From NCBI GenBank assembly GCA_945912085.1, contig CAMEBJ010000013.1, positions 1 to 13,518 on the forward strand: a stretch of DNA of 13,518 nt, in the 5' to 3' direction. The stretch's first letter is position 1. Each line of letters starts with the position of its first letter. The position numbers and the translations under genes were made by a program. Positions 4,598-11,585 of this stretch are shown here, piece by piece. The stretch is from an uncultured Bacteroidales bacterium. GTDB lineage: Bacteria > Bacteroidota > Bacteroidia > Bacteroidales > UBA932. The notes below the pieces were generated by a model. The model ran no database searches. It was not told the origin of the DNA and saw only the letters and a list, made by a program, of their open reading frames with translations.

Positions 4598-6385
4598 ATG
4601 AACAACACAAGGAATTTTTGCATTATTGCGCATATAGACCACGGTAAGAGTACCCTTGCCGACAGGATGCTGGAGATTACCAACACGCTGAGCAGCAGGG
4701 ATATGGAAGCACAGGTGCTGGATTCGATGGATCTTGAGAAGGAGAAGGGGATCACAATCAAGAGCCACGCCATACAGATGGAGTATGTGTACAGGGGTGA
4801 GAAATTCATTCTCAACCTGATCGACACTCCGGGGCACGTGGACTTTTCCTACGAGGTCAGCCGTGCCATTGCCTCCTGTGAGGGGGCACTTCTTGTCGTG
4901 GATGCAACCCAGGGAATCCAGGCACAGACTATCTCCAACCTGTACCTTGCCATCGAGCACGACCTCGAAATCATACCGGTGCTCAACAAGATTGACGTGG
5001 ATTCCGCTATGGTAGAGGTCGTTACGGACCAGGTGACTGACCTTCTGGGATGCAAAAAGGAAGACGTGCTTCTGGCATCCGGAAAGACGGGAGAGGGAGT
5101 GAAGGAGATCCTGGATGCAATCGTTGAGCGCATACCTGCCCCCCAGGGAGACCCACAGGCTCCGCTTCAGGCCCTGATTTTCGACTCGGTCTTCAATTCG
5201 TTCCGCGGAATCATCGCCTACTTCAAGGTTCGCAACGGTTCCATCCGCACAGGGGACAAGGTCAAGTTCTTCAACACCGGAAAGGAATATGTAGCCGATG
5301 AGGTCGGAGTTCTCAAGATGAAGATGTGTCCGAAGGACGAAATACCTTGCGGAAGTGTGGGATATATTATTTCCGGAATAAAGACTGCTGCCGAGGTCAA
5401 GGTGGGTGACACTATCACACACACCGACCGGCCTTGTACAGAAGCGATTGCAGGATTTGAAGAGGTGAAGCCTATGCTCTTTGCGGGAATGTATCCCGTG
5501 GAGACCGACCAGTACGAAGAGCTCCGTTCGTCGCTTGAGAAATTCCAGCTGAACGATGCCTCGCTGGTGTTTGAGCCGGAGTCATCCCTTGCGCTCGGAT
5601 TCGGATTCAGATGCGGGTTCCTCGGGCTACTTCACCTTGAAATCGTTCAGGAAAGGTTGTTCAGGGAATTCGGGATGGATGTAATCACGACGGTCCCGAA
5701 CGTTTCCTACAAGGTCTATACTACCCAGGGGGAGGTGGTGGATGTCCACAATCCTTCCGGTCTGCCGGCAGCCACTCTCATCGACCACATCGAAGAACCA
5801 TACATCAGGGCTCAGGTAATCTCGAAAGCTGATTTCTACGGCCCGATTATGAAACTCTGCCTCGACAAGAGGGGCGTGCTCATCAACCAGCATTACATCA
5901 CCGCGGACAGGCTTGAGCTTACCTACGAGATGCCGCTGTCCGAGATTGTGTTCGACTTCTACGACAAACTCAAGTCAATATCAAAGGGTTACGCATCCTT
6001 CGACTATCACGTGGTAGGGTTCAAGGAAGCAAAGCTCGTCAAACTTGACATTCTTCTGAACGGCGACCCGGCCGATGCGCTGTCTTCACTGATTCACGTT
6101 GACCACGCCTACGACTTTGGCAGGAAAATCTGCGAGAAACTCAAGGAACTCATTCCGCGCCAGCAGTTCGACATTGCCATTCAGGCTGCCATCGGAGCGA
6201 AAATCATCGCACGCGAGACCGTCAAGGCCGTGAGGAAGGACGTGACGGCCAAATGTTACGGTGGTGACATCACCCGAAAGAGGAAACTCCTCGAAAAGCA
6301 GAAACAGGGAAAGAAGAGGATGAGACAGATCGGAACGGTGGAAGTGCCCCAGAGCGCCTTTATGGCCGTCCTCAAACTTGACTAA
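4598..6385 (+). CDS. lepA: Elongation factor 4 (LepA), ribosome-associated GTPase
   Basis: The product is a 595-aa translational GTPase, full length for the family. LepA binds the ribosome and acts on elongation or initiation problems and 30S assembly. Its GTP-binding motifs are AHIDHGKST (11-19), DTPGH (76-80) and NKID (130-133), with the switch I segment [10 protein letters not shown] in between. The elongation-factor domains follow, including [19 protein letters not shown]. The family-specific C-terminal domain has [16 protein letters not shown] and [18 protein letters not shown]. There is no domain IV of the EF-G type, which separates it from EF-G. Transcription starts from a short divergent gap shared with the transketolase operon. 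The glycosyltransferase gene follows after 11 bp and is probably co-transcribed. Confidence 0.98.
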   Translation: MNNTRNFCIIAHIDHGKSTLADRMLEITNTLSSRDMEAQVLDSMDLEKEKGITIKSHAIQMEYVYRGEKFILNLIDTPGHVDFSYEVSRAIASCEGALLVVDATQGIQAQTISNLYLAIEHDLEIIPVLNKIDVDSAMVEVVTDQVTDLLGCKKEDVLLASGKTGEGVKEILDAIVERIPAPQGDPQAPLQALIFDSVFNSFRGIIAYFKVRNGSIRTGDKVKFFNTGKEYVADEVGVLKMKMCPKDEIPCGSVGYIISGIKTAAEVKVGDTITHTDRPCTEAIAGFEEVKPMLFAGMYPVETDQYEELRSSLEKFQLNDASLVFEPESSLALGFGFRCGFLGLLHLEIVQERLFREFGMDVITTVPNVSYKVYTTQGEVVDVHNPSGLPAATLIDHIEEPYIRAQVISKADFYGPIMKLCLDKRGVLINQHYITADRLELTYEMPLSEIVFDFYDKLKSISKGYASFDYHVVGFKEAKLVKLDILLNGDPADALSSLIHVDHAYDFGRKICEKLKELIPRQQFDIAIQAAIGAKIIARETVKAVRKDVTAKCYGGDITRKRKLLEKQKQGKKRMRQIGTVEVPQSAFMAVLKLD

Positions 6386-6396
6386 GCTAACATCAG

Positions 6397-7230
6397 ATGA
6401 GGTCGGCAATCCTAATGACAGTCCACAACAGGAAGTCTCAGACATTGAAATGCCTGGAGGCCTGTCGTGAACAGTTTGCCGAATTGAAGGGGAAATTCGA
6501 TTTCACGGTCTATCTCGTCGATGACGGAAGCACTGACGGAACCTCCGAGGCTGTTCTTGAAATGTTTCCGGGCACTGTCATCCTCAAGGGAGACGGCAGT
6601 CTGTTCTGGAATCACGGAATGATAAGAGCCTGGGAGGAGGCGGCAAAGGAGGATTTCGATTTCTACATCTGGCTGAATGATGACACCATACTTCTTCCCG
6701 GAGCACTGGGTGTCCTTCTGGAAAACTCCAGCTACCTCAGGCACAAAGCAATCCTCGCAGGAACTGCAAAGGATTCCTCAGGCAGGCTCAGCTACGGGGG
6801 ACGCACGAGAAAAGGCCGTCTGATTCCTCCCGATGAGACCATTCCGATTCCCTGCGACACCTTCAACGGCAATCTTGTTCTCGTACCAAGGTATGCTTTC
6901 AAGGCGCTGGGAACGATGGATCCTCACTACAGCCATAGTTTCGGGGACTACGACTATGGAATCAGGGCGGACAAGGCCGGCATTACAACCGTCATAGCTC
7001 CCGGAGTACTTGCTCTGTGCGACAGAAATCCGGGGCTCCCGAAATGGAGAAACGGGGCATATACACTGAAGCAGCGCTATTGTGCCATTATTTCTCCAAA
7101 GGGACGTCCTTTCAGGGAGCAATTCCTCTATGACACGCGTAAAGGAAATGTTCTGACAGCAATTGCGCATTTCATCTCTCTGAACATAAAGGTGCTGTTC
7201 CCGAAAAGAGAAAGGGTTTCAAACCCTTAG
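6397..7230 (+). CDS. Family 2 glycosyltransferase
   Basis: This 277-aa cytoplasmic or membrane-associated enzyme has a GT-A fold and should transfer a sugar from a nucleotide-sugar donor to a surface glycan precursor. The N-terminus AILMTVHNRK is the usual first strand of the family. VDDGSTDGT (41-49) is the nucleotide-binding segment. GDGSLFWNHGM (65-75) is typical of rhamnosyltransferase-like members. LNDDT (93-97) provides the metal-binding aspartates, and GDYDYGIRADKAG is a likely acceptor-side motif. No transmembrane helix is evident. The donor and acceptor cannot be told from sequence. It follows lepA by 11 bp with no other glycan genes beside it, so it looks like a lone glycosyltransferase. 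Its stop codon lies at the edge of a perfect palindrome (7212-7228). Confidence 0.93.
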   Translation: MRSAILMTVHNRKSQTLKCLEACREQFAELKGKFDFTVYLVDDGSTDGTSEAVLEMFPGTVILKGDGSLFWNHGMIRAWEEAAKEDFDFYIWLNDDTILLPGALGVLLENSSYLRHKAILAGTAKDSSGRLSYGGRTRKGRLIPPDETIPIPCDTFNGNLVLVPRYAFKALGTMDPHYSHSFGDYDYGIRADKAGITTVIAPGVLALCDRNPGLPKWRNGAYTLKQRYCAIISPKGRPFREQFLYDTRKGNVLTAIAHFISLNIKVLFPKRERVSNP

Positions 7231-7294
7231 CACAGACGCTGAAAATCAAAGGGGCTACCTTCCCAGGCAGCCCCTTCAAACCTCTTTTCAGAGG
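7212..7294 (+). terminator. Hairpin cluster after the lepA-glycosyltransferase pair
   Basis: Three inverted repeats follow each other. AAGGGTTT-C-AAACCCTT (7212-7228) overlaps the stop codon. GGGGCT/AGCCCC (7251-7256/7269-7274) has inner CCT/AGG around TCCC, and is preceded by AAA and followed by TTC. CCTC/GAGG (7281-7294) has loop TTTTCA. None has a long T-run, but the middle GC-rich one is the best terminator candidate for the upstream genes. Confidence 0.5.
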
Positions 7295-7416
7295 GAAATT
7301 CTTATGCTGTGATACTCGGTCAGAATTGCACACTTGTTTACCTTGTATCACCAAGCATCAAGAGACGAATAAGATTCTTAACCGATGCAAATGTCGGAAT
7401 GAAATATTCATCAAAG

Positions 7417-7464
7417 GTTGTTGATAGAGTTGTTTTAAATGTTGTTTTATAGGTTGTAGAGTGT
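7417..7464 (+). repeat. GTTGT repeated every 12 bp upstream of menA
   Basis: GTTGT begins at 7417, 7429, 7441 and 7453, exactly 12 bp apart. The two middle units, GTTGTTTTAAAT and GTTGTTTTATAG, are the most alike, and the outer ones are diverged. A small hairpin, GTAGA/TCTAC (7456-7469), overlaps the last unit. The array ends 34 bp before the menA ATG and may contain or overlap its promoter. The rest of the gap 7295-7498 holds an imperfect inverted repeat (7305-7315 with 7345-7357) and no gene. Confidence 0.5.
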
Positions 7465-7498
7465 TCTACGCAAGAAAATAGTAAAAATTTTTGATAGT

Positions 7499-8404
7499 AT
7501 GAAAAAGATAAGATACTACATTGCATCGATGAGATTGCGCACCCTTCCCCTGTCAATGTCCGGAGTCATACTCGGACTTATGCTGGCCGCGGCTGACTAT
7601 CAGGTAAGATGGGACACCATTGTGCTGACTCTTCTGACAACTGCTTTTCTCCAGATTCTCGCAAATGTCTCAAATGAATACGGGGACTACAAATCAGGCA
7701 CGGATTCCTCCGACAGGAAAGGTCCGGCTTATTCCCTGACAGGAGGTTTCCTCACGGAAAACGATTTCAAGGTAATGATATGGATATATATCATTCTATG
7801 CGCAGTCAGCGGGCTTGCCTTGATAAAGATCTCCTTCGGCACCCTGATTGACCTTGAACCTGCCCTGATGATTCTGCTCGGGGCAGCGGCAATCAAGGCT
7901 GCTACCCACTACACCCTGGGAAAGAACCCCTACGGATACAGAGGTCTCGGAGACATCTACGTCTTTCTGTTCTTCGGTCTTGTCTCAGTGCTTGGGGCCT
8001 ACTATGTCGCTTCGCACAACCTCCGTCCGCTGATGCTCCTGCCGGCCAGTGCCATAGGTCTTTTCAGTGTGGGAGTGCTTAACGTGAACAATATCAGGGA
8101 TATGGAGACTGATGCCAGGACAAGGAAAACCATCCCTCTCAGAATCGGGGAAAGAAATGCTAAAATCTACCAGACGGCTCTCGTGGCAGGAGGCTGGATA
8201 TGTATGACAGTCTTCACCTTTCTGAGAATCTCGGATCCCTGGCATTTTCTTTTCCTTGCCACCCTGCCTCTGTTTGTCATCCACATTGTCGGGGTCTGGA
8301 AAAAGAGCGGCAAGGCCCTGGACCCGATGCTCCCTCTTCTGGTGATGTCAACCTTTGCGTTCTCGATTCTGGGAGGACTCGGGTTCCTGGTCTTCCTTTT
8401 CTGA
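7499..8404 (+). CDS. menA: 1,4-dihydroxy-2-naphthoate polyprenyltransferase (MenA)
   Basis: The product is a 301-aa integral membrane enzyme of the UbiA prenyltransferase superfamily. It attaches a polyprenyl chain to 1,4-dihydroxy-2-naphthoate with loss of CO2, giving demethylmenaquinone. The first aspartate-rich region is NVSNEYGDYKSGTDSSDRKG (56-75), and the second is NNIRDMETDARTRKT (197-211). Both bind the prenyl diphosphate through magnesium. The N-terminus ASMRLRTLPLSMSGVILG is typical of MenA. About eight hydrophobic helices are visible, the last ending at the C-terminus. menG, the next enzyme of the same pathway, lies immediately downstream on the opposite strand, so the two genes converge with stops 10 bp apart. 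The ATG follows an AT-rich leader. Confidence 0.95.
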   Translation: MKKIRYYIASMRLRTLPLSMSGVILGLMLAAADYQVRWDTIVLTLLTTAFLQILANVSNEYGDYKSGTDSSDRKGPAYSLTGGFLTENDFKVMIWIYIILCAVSGLALIKISFGTLIDLEPALMILLGAAAIKAATHYTLGKNPYGYRGLGDIYVFLFFGLVSVLGAYYVASHNLRPLMLLPASAIGLFSVGVLNVNNIRDMETDARTRKTIPLRIGERNAKIYQTALVAGGWICMTVFTFLRISDPWHFLFLATLPLFVIHIVGVWKKSGKALDPMLPLLVMSTFAFSILGGLGFLVFLF

Positions 8405-8424
8405 AAATAGAAGGCTATTTTTCA
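8402..8424. terminator. Shared hairpin over the menA and menG stop codons
   Basis: TGAAAATAG (8402-8410) and CTATTTTTCA (8415-8424) form an inverted repeat with one bulge around AAGG. The menA stop TGA is its left end and the menG stop TAG (8415-8417 on the minus strand) is in its right arm. With a T-run in the right arm for each direction, it may be a weak bidirectional terminator for the convergent genes. Confidence 0.55.
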
Positions 8425-9146
8425 CAGACATACATCCGGCAGATTCCGAAGGTCAGCGGCTTGTGGATGACCTTGCGGAAGCCTGCCTCTTTCAGCATCG
8501 GGATGAATTTGTCAGGTTTTGGAAATCTGAGGACTGAGGCCGGAAGGTACTCGTATGCTCCCCTGTTCCCGGAAACCTTTCCTCCCACACCAGGAAGGAT
8601 TTTCATAAAATACAATTTGTAAATCCACCTGATAATGACATTTGAAGGAACGGAAAGTTCGAGTATCACCAGCCTTCCGTCGTCCGAGAGCACCCTTGCC
8701 ATCTCTCTGAGACCCAGATCGAGATGTTCAAAATTCCGGACACCGAACCCGGCTGTGATTCTGTCAAAGGAGCCGTCCGTGTACGGAAGTTCCTCACAGT
8801 CAGCCTGAACCATCTCCACAAAGACATTCTTCCCGGACTGCGGTTCGAATCCGGCCTTCCTTACCTTTCTCCTTCCGACTCTCATCATTCCCTCGGAGAT
8901 ATCTATTCCTGTCACACGGACACCCCGGGACCTCGTTTTCAAGGCCCTTGAGGCAATTGCAATGGACAAGTCACCGGTTCCGCACGCCACATCGAGAACT
9001 TTCAGAGGGCGGTCGGTGTCAACAATCCAGCGGACAGCCTTCCTCCTCCATCCCTTGTCTATGTTCATAGACAGAACGTGGTTGAGTCTGTCATATTCCG
9101 GAGATATGTCATCGAACAATATTTTTATTCCTTCTTTTTTCGGCAT
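8415..9146 (-). CDS. menG: Demethylmenaquinone methyltransferase (MenG/UbiE)
   Basis: This 243-aa enzyme depends on S-adenosylmethionine and methylates demethylmenaquinone to menaquinone, the last step of the pathway. The N-terminus IKILFDDISPEYDRLNHVLS and MNIDKGWRRKAV are UbiE signatures. VLDVACGTGD (50-59) is the cofactor-binding motif I, with the acidic D82 after strand two. QADCEELPYTDGSFD (115-128) and FGVRNFEHLDLGL (134-146) are further UbiE motifs. The C-terminus LTFGICRMYVCEK closes the fold. It is the last gene of the minus-strand yciH-to-menG operon, starting 12 bp after yidD, and it converges with menA. Bacteroidota generally use menaquinone rather than ubiquinone, so menG is the better name. 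Confidence 0.95.
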   Translation of the reverse strand: MPKKEGIKILFDDISPEYDRLNHVLSMNIDKGWRRKAVRWIVDTDRPLKVLDVACGTGDLSIAIASRALKTRSRGVRVTGIDISEGMMRVGRRKVRKAGFEPQSGKNVFVEMVQADCEELPYTDGSFDRITAGFGVRNFEHLDLGLREMARVLSDDGRLVILELSVPSNVIIRWIYKLYFMKILPGVGGKVSGNRGAYEYLPASVLRFPKPDKFIPMLKEAGFRKVIHKPLTFGICRMYVCEK

Positions 9147-9158
9147 AACACAAAACTA

Positions 9159-9407
9159 TTACGGTACGGGATCATATCCGCTTCCTCCCCAGGGGTGACA
9201 GCGAAGAATCCTCCTGACAGTGAGGTAAAACCCTTTGAACGGTCCCCATTTTCGAAAAGCTTCAAGGGCATACTGCGAGCAGGTAGGGGTAAAACGGCAG
9301 GTAGGAGGTTTGTAGGGACTTATGCACACCCTGTAGAACTTGATCAGAAGGACAAACGGGAAGATTGCCACAGACTTCAATATTTCCTTAAGACTTCTGT
9401 GACCCAT
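9159..9407 (-). CDS. yidD: Membrane protein insertion efficiency factor (YidD)
   Basis: YidD is a small 82-aa membrane-associated protein that helps YidC insert proteins into the inner membrane. The family motifs are complete: an amphipathic N-terminus with [16 protein letters not shown] (16-31), [15 protein letters not shown] (37-51), and [14 protein letters not shown] (69-82) at the C-terminus. The length matches the family. It starts inside the end of rnpA, with a 20-bp overlap in another frame, which is common for this gene pair. menG follows after 12 bp. yidC and rpmH, which often flank this pair in other bacteria, are not here. Confidence 0.95.
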   Translation of the reverse strand: MGHRSLKEILKSVAIFPFVLLIKFYRVCISPYKPPTCRFTPTCSQYALEAFRKWGPFKGFYLTVRRILRCHPWGGSGYDPVP

Positions 9408-9768
9408 CTTCGTTCAATTTTGAAATCATCCTTCCAACGGAGTCGAATATTTCGCTGAACTCCACCTGTCTCTTACATATATATATAATGAGAATGTCGT
9501 GGTCCAGAGAAGTCATTTCATTCTTGCGGAGCCTCCACGCCTCCCTTATGCGGCGTTTCATCCTGTTGCGGGAGACAGCTCTCTTGAATATTTTCTTGGG
9601 AACGGATACCATTACCCTGTTCAGTCCGCTTCCAGTGCCACTGAGACGGCAGAAACGAAGAACGCCTCCCTGCACTTCGAAGAAGCGGCCTTTGGCAAGG
9701 AGACGGGATATGTCATTCCTGCTGCACAGCCTCTCCTCCTTCGGGAAAGTATGGCGGACAGGTTCCAT
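9388..9768 (-). CDS. rnpA: Ribonuclease P protein component (RnpA)
   Basis: This 126-aa basic protein joins the RNase P RNA to remove 5' leaders from pre-tRNAs. The N-terminus [20 protein letters not shown] is typical, with FPKEERL aligning to the substrate-contacting region. The signature is [18 protein letters not shown] (62-79), the RNR motif. [16 protein letters not shown] forms the central strand before it. ATG 9768 directly follows the TAA stop of hemD (TAAATG), and its 3' end overlaps yidD by 20 bp. Tight packing suggests coupled translation. The RNase P RNA gene itself is not in the window. Confidence 0.95.
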   Translation of the reverse strand: MEPVRHTFPKEERLCSRNDISRLLAKGRFFEVQGGVLRFCRLSGTGSGLNRVMVSVPKKIFKRAVSRNRMKRRIREAWRLRKNEMTSLDHDILIIYICKRQVEFSEIFDSVGRMISKLNEDGSQKS

Positions 9769-10506
9769 TTACTTGTTGTTTTCCAGGTAAATCTCGACGG
9801 CTTTTGCAACTGACGGTGCCTCGATGCTCGGAGCGGAAATGGCAATCTCAAGGCCGGCCTGCTCCATTGCCTTCACGACGGATTTTCCGTAGGACACGAA
9901 CTTGACGTCTCCCTGTTTGAAATCCGGGAAGTTCTCATAAAGCGATTTGACATCGGCCTTGTTGTAGAGGACTATCATATCATAGGAAGCAATGTCAACC
10001 CCCTTGAGGTCCTGGGACACGGATTTCACGAACACAGCACTGGTGAAATCCATTCCGGTGTTCTCGAAGGCTCTTGTGATGTCATTGTTGGTGGAGTCGG
10101 ACGTGGTTATGAGGAACTTCTCTCCCTTGTGCCTGGAGCCGATCTGGCCGATTACGGAGTCGGCAGTGCCGTCACCGAAGAAAATCTTGCGCTTGCGATA
10201 AACGATGTGTTTCTGGAGGTACATGGCAACAGCTTCCGTGGTGCAGAAGTATTTCATAGTCTCGGGAATCTTCACCCTGAGTTCCTCACACAAGCGGAAG
10301 AAAGCGTCAATGGTTGATCGCGCTGAAAAAACTATTGCAGTGTAATCGAGAATGTTGATTCGCTGTGCCCTGAACTCTCTGGAGGAGACGGGTTCTATCA
10401 GGAAAAACGGGATAAAGTCAAACTGAACCCCATATTTTTGCGCTACTGCATCATAAGGTGTAGCAACCTTCGGCGGCTGCTGTGAAACCAAAATTCTTTT
10501 GACCAT
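9769..10506 (-). CDS. hemD: Uroporphyrinogen-III synthase family protein (HemD)
   Basis: This 245-aa cytoplasmic protein should close and invert the hydroxymethylbilane chain to uroporphyrinogen III in haem and corrinoid synthesis. HemD sequences vary widely, and few residues are diagnostic. The support is the Bacteroidota-type N-terminus RILVSQQPPKVATPYDAVAQ, YTAIVFSARSTIDAFFRLCE (about 55-74), the second-domain strand KFLITTSDSTNNDITRAFE, and DVKFVSYGKSVVKAMEQAGL near the end. This is the two-domain pattern of the family. It sits between a DUF4271 gene (stop three bases before its ATG) and rnpA (directly abutting), an order I associate with Bacteroidales. No other haem genes are adjacent. 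Confidence 0.85.
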   Translation of the reverse strand: MVKRILVSQQPPKVATPYDAVAQKYGVQFDFIPFFLIEPVSSREFRAQRINILDYTAIVFSARSTIDAFFRLCEELRVKIPETMKYFCTTEAVAMYLQKHIVYRKRKIFFGDGTADSVIGQIGSRHKGEKFLITTSDSTNNDITRAFENTGMDFTSAVFVKSVSQDLKGVDIASYDMIVLYNKADVKSLYENFPDFKQGDVKFVSYGKSVVKAMEQAGLEIAISAPSIEAPSVAKAVEIYLENNK

Positions 10507-10509
10507 CTT

Positions 10510-11157
10510 CTATAATAACATTGCCGAGGCCACCATTAGGCCTGTTGGAACAATTTCAAGGGTGCAAAGGTACAAAATTGTTGAAAAAATCGTGCAATTG
10601 TGTGCGAAAATTTGACCTTTCCTGAACAGGAGGAGCAGCCAGAGAACTGACAGAAAGCACAGAATCACAGTTCTTACCGCATCGTCCGGCACACCGAAGC
10701 GTCCCAAGACTCCGGAAACAACCACAAGTGTAAGGGAAGCCAGGCTAAAGAAAGTCCTGAACAGGCCTCCGGCAGCAAGGTAGGCTTCCTTTGGAGTCTT
10801 CCTCATTTTGCAGACATTCAGAAGGAATATTCTCAGGAGGAGGAAAACCGCCACACATGCTATTGTGCCCAGGACACGGAATGTCCCGGGGATGAAATCC
10901 AGAAAGTCAGGGGAGTAAACGCCGTACCTGTCCAGAACGATTGACATCGGAACAATCATCAGGATGAAAAAAAGATTCCTGTCGCGGGAAGTGCCGACAC
11001 TGTACTCAAGAGCAGGCGCCTTCCTCCAATCGACAAGGCAGGCTGTCATTGAGGGCAGGACGAAACAAAGTCTTTTAAGGAAAAAGACACAAAGAAGGAC
11101 GGAGACGACAGCCAGGACGTCCACTAAGGGGAAAACGTTTACCAAATTGTCCTCCAT
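10510..11157 (-). CDS. DUF4271 integral membrane protein
   Basis: This is a 215-aa membrane protein of unknown function that matches the DUF4271 family of Bacteroidota. Hydrophobic helices are visible at about 12-30, 62-78, 94-114, 130-151, 161-177 and 189-210. Charged loops such as KMRKTPKEAYLAAGG lie between the third and fourth. The C-terminal segment ILYLCTLEIVPTGLM resembles the family's conserved YLCTLEI...P pattern. Its ATG directly follows the stop of the yciH-like gene (TAGATG) and its stop is three bases before hemD, so translation is probably coupled. Its repeated placement before hemD in this group hints at a link to envelope or tetrapyrrole biology, but no function is established. 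Confidence 0.85.
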   Translation of the reverse strand: MEDNLVNVFPLVDVLAVVSVLLCVFFLKRLCFVLPSMTACLVDWRKAPALEYSVGTSRDRNLFFILMIVPMSIVLDRYGVYSPDFLDFIPGTFRVLGTIACVAVFLLLRIFLLNVCKMRKTPKEAYLAAGGLFRTFFSLASLTLVVVSGVLGRFGVPDDAVRTVILCFLSVLWLLLLFRKGQIFAHNCTIFSTILYLCTLEIVPTGLMVASAMLL

Positions 11158-11505
11158 CTAATTGCCGCGTTTTGCATTGTAGCCTTCCGACTGGAGGATT
11201 TTCACGACCTTGTCACGGAAGTCCCCCTGGATGATTATTTCCCCGTCCTTGGCGGATCCTCCTGTACCACAGCCGGTCTTAAGGACCTTGCCGAGAGCCA
11301 CGAGGTCCTCCTCCGTCCCCACGAAACCGCTCACGAGAGTCACCTGCTTCCCTCCCCTGTTTCTTCTGTCAATGGAAACAATGAGTTTCTGCTTCCCCGG
11401 AGGAAGGGTCTGAACCTGAACTTCGTCAGTCTCCTCCACAAAATCAAAGTCAGGATTGGTGGAATACACCACTCCGAGCCGTTTTTTCCAATCGTTGTCA
11501 GCCAT
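11158..11505 (-). CDS. yciH: SUI1/eIF1-like translation factor (YciH family)
   Basis: The product is a 115-aa protein of the eIF1/SUI1 family. In bacteria these bind the 30S subunit and may affect start-codon or initiator-tRNA choice; their role is not fully settled. The core is KQKLIVSIDRRNRGGKQVTL, followed by VSGFVGTEEDLVALGKVLKT, GCGTGGSAKDGEIIIQGDF and KVVKILQSEGYNAKR, which are all classic SUI1 elements. I chose ATG 11505 (MADNDWKKRL); the frame stays open upstream to a TTG at 11529, but that start is unlikely and would begin inside the -7 element. It is the first gene of the six-gene operon that ends with menG. Confidence 0.93.
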   Translation of the reverse strand: MADNDWKKRLGVVYSTNPDFDFVEETDEVQVQTLPPGKQKLIVSIDRRNRGGKQVTLVSGFVGTEEDLVALGKVLKTGCGTGGSAKDGEIIIQGDFRDKVVKILQSEGYNAKRGN

Positions 11506-11522
11506 CGGGAATGAGTTAAATT

Positions 11523-11555
11523 TTTGCAAATATAAGGATTCTGTTCGTATATTTG
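11523..11555 (+). promoter_or_regulatory. Promoter of the DUF2723 gene
   Basis: TTTG (11523-11526) and TATATTTG (11548-11555) are separated by 21 bp, close to the Bacteroidota TTTG / TAnnTTTG promoter layout. The ATG lies 30 bp after the -7 element. This is the best two-box promoter in the window. Confidence 0.65.
11527..11534 (-). promoter_or_regulatory. Bacteroidota -7 element for the yciH-to-menG operon
   Basis: The minus strand reads TATATTTG, an exact TAnnTTTG match and the same octamer as the divergent plus-strand element 13 bp away. It is 21 bp before the ATG at 11505. No TTTG box was found at the standard distance upstream. Confidence 0.5.
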
Positions 11556-11585
11556 TAGTTTTGTTGCAAACACGGACAAATTGAT

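Noticed and set aside
4583..5422. 279-codon minus-strand open frame opposite lepA
   Set aside because: It lies antisense to highly conserved lepA and covers its promoter side. It is a composition effect.
8200..8622. 140-codon plus-strand open frame across the menA/menG junction
   Set aside because: It overlaps two well-supported genes in other frames and shows no domain.
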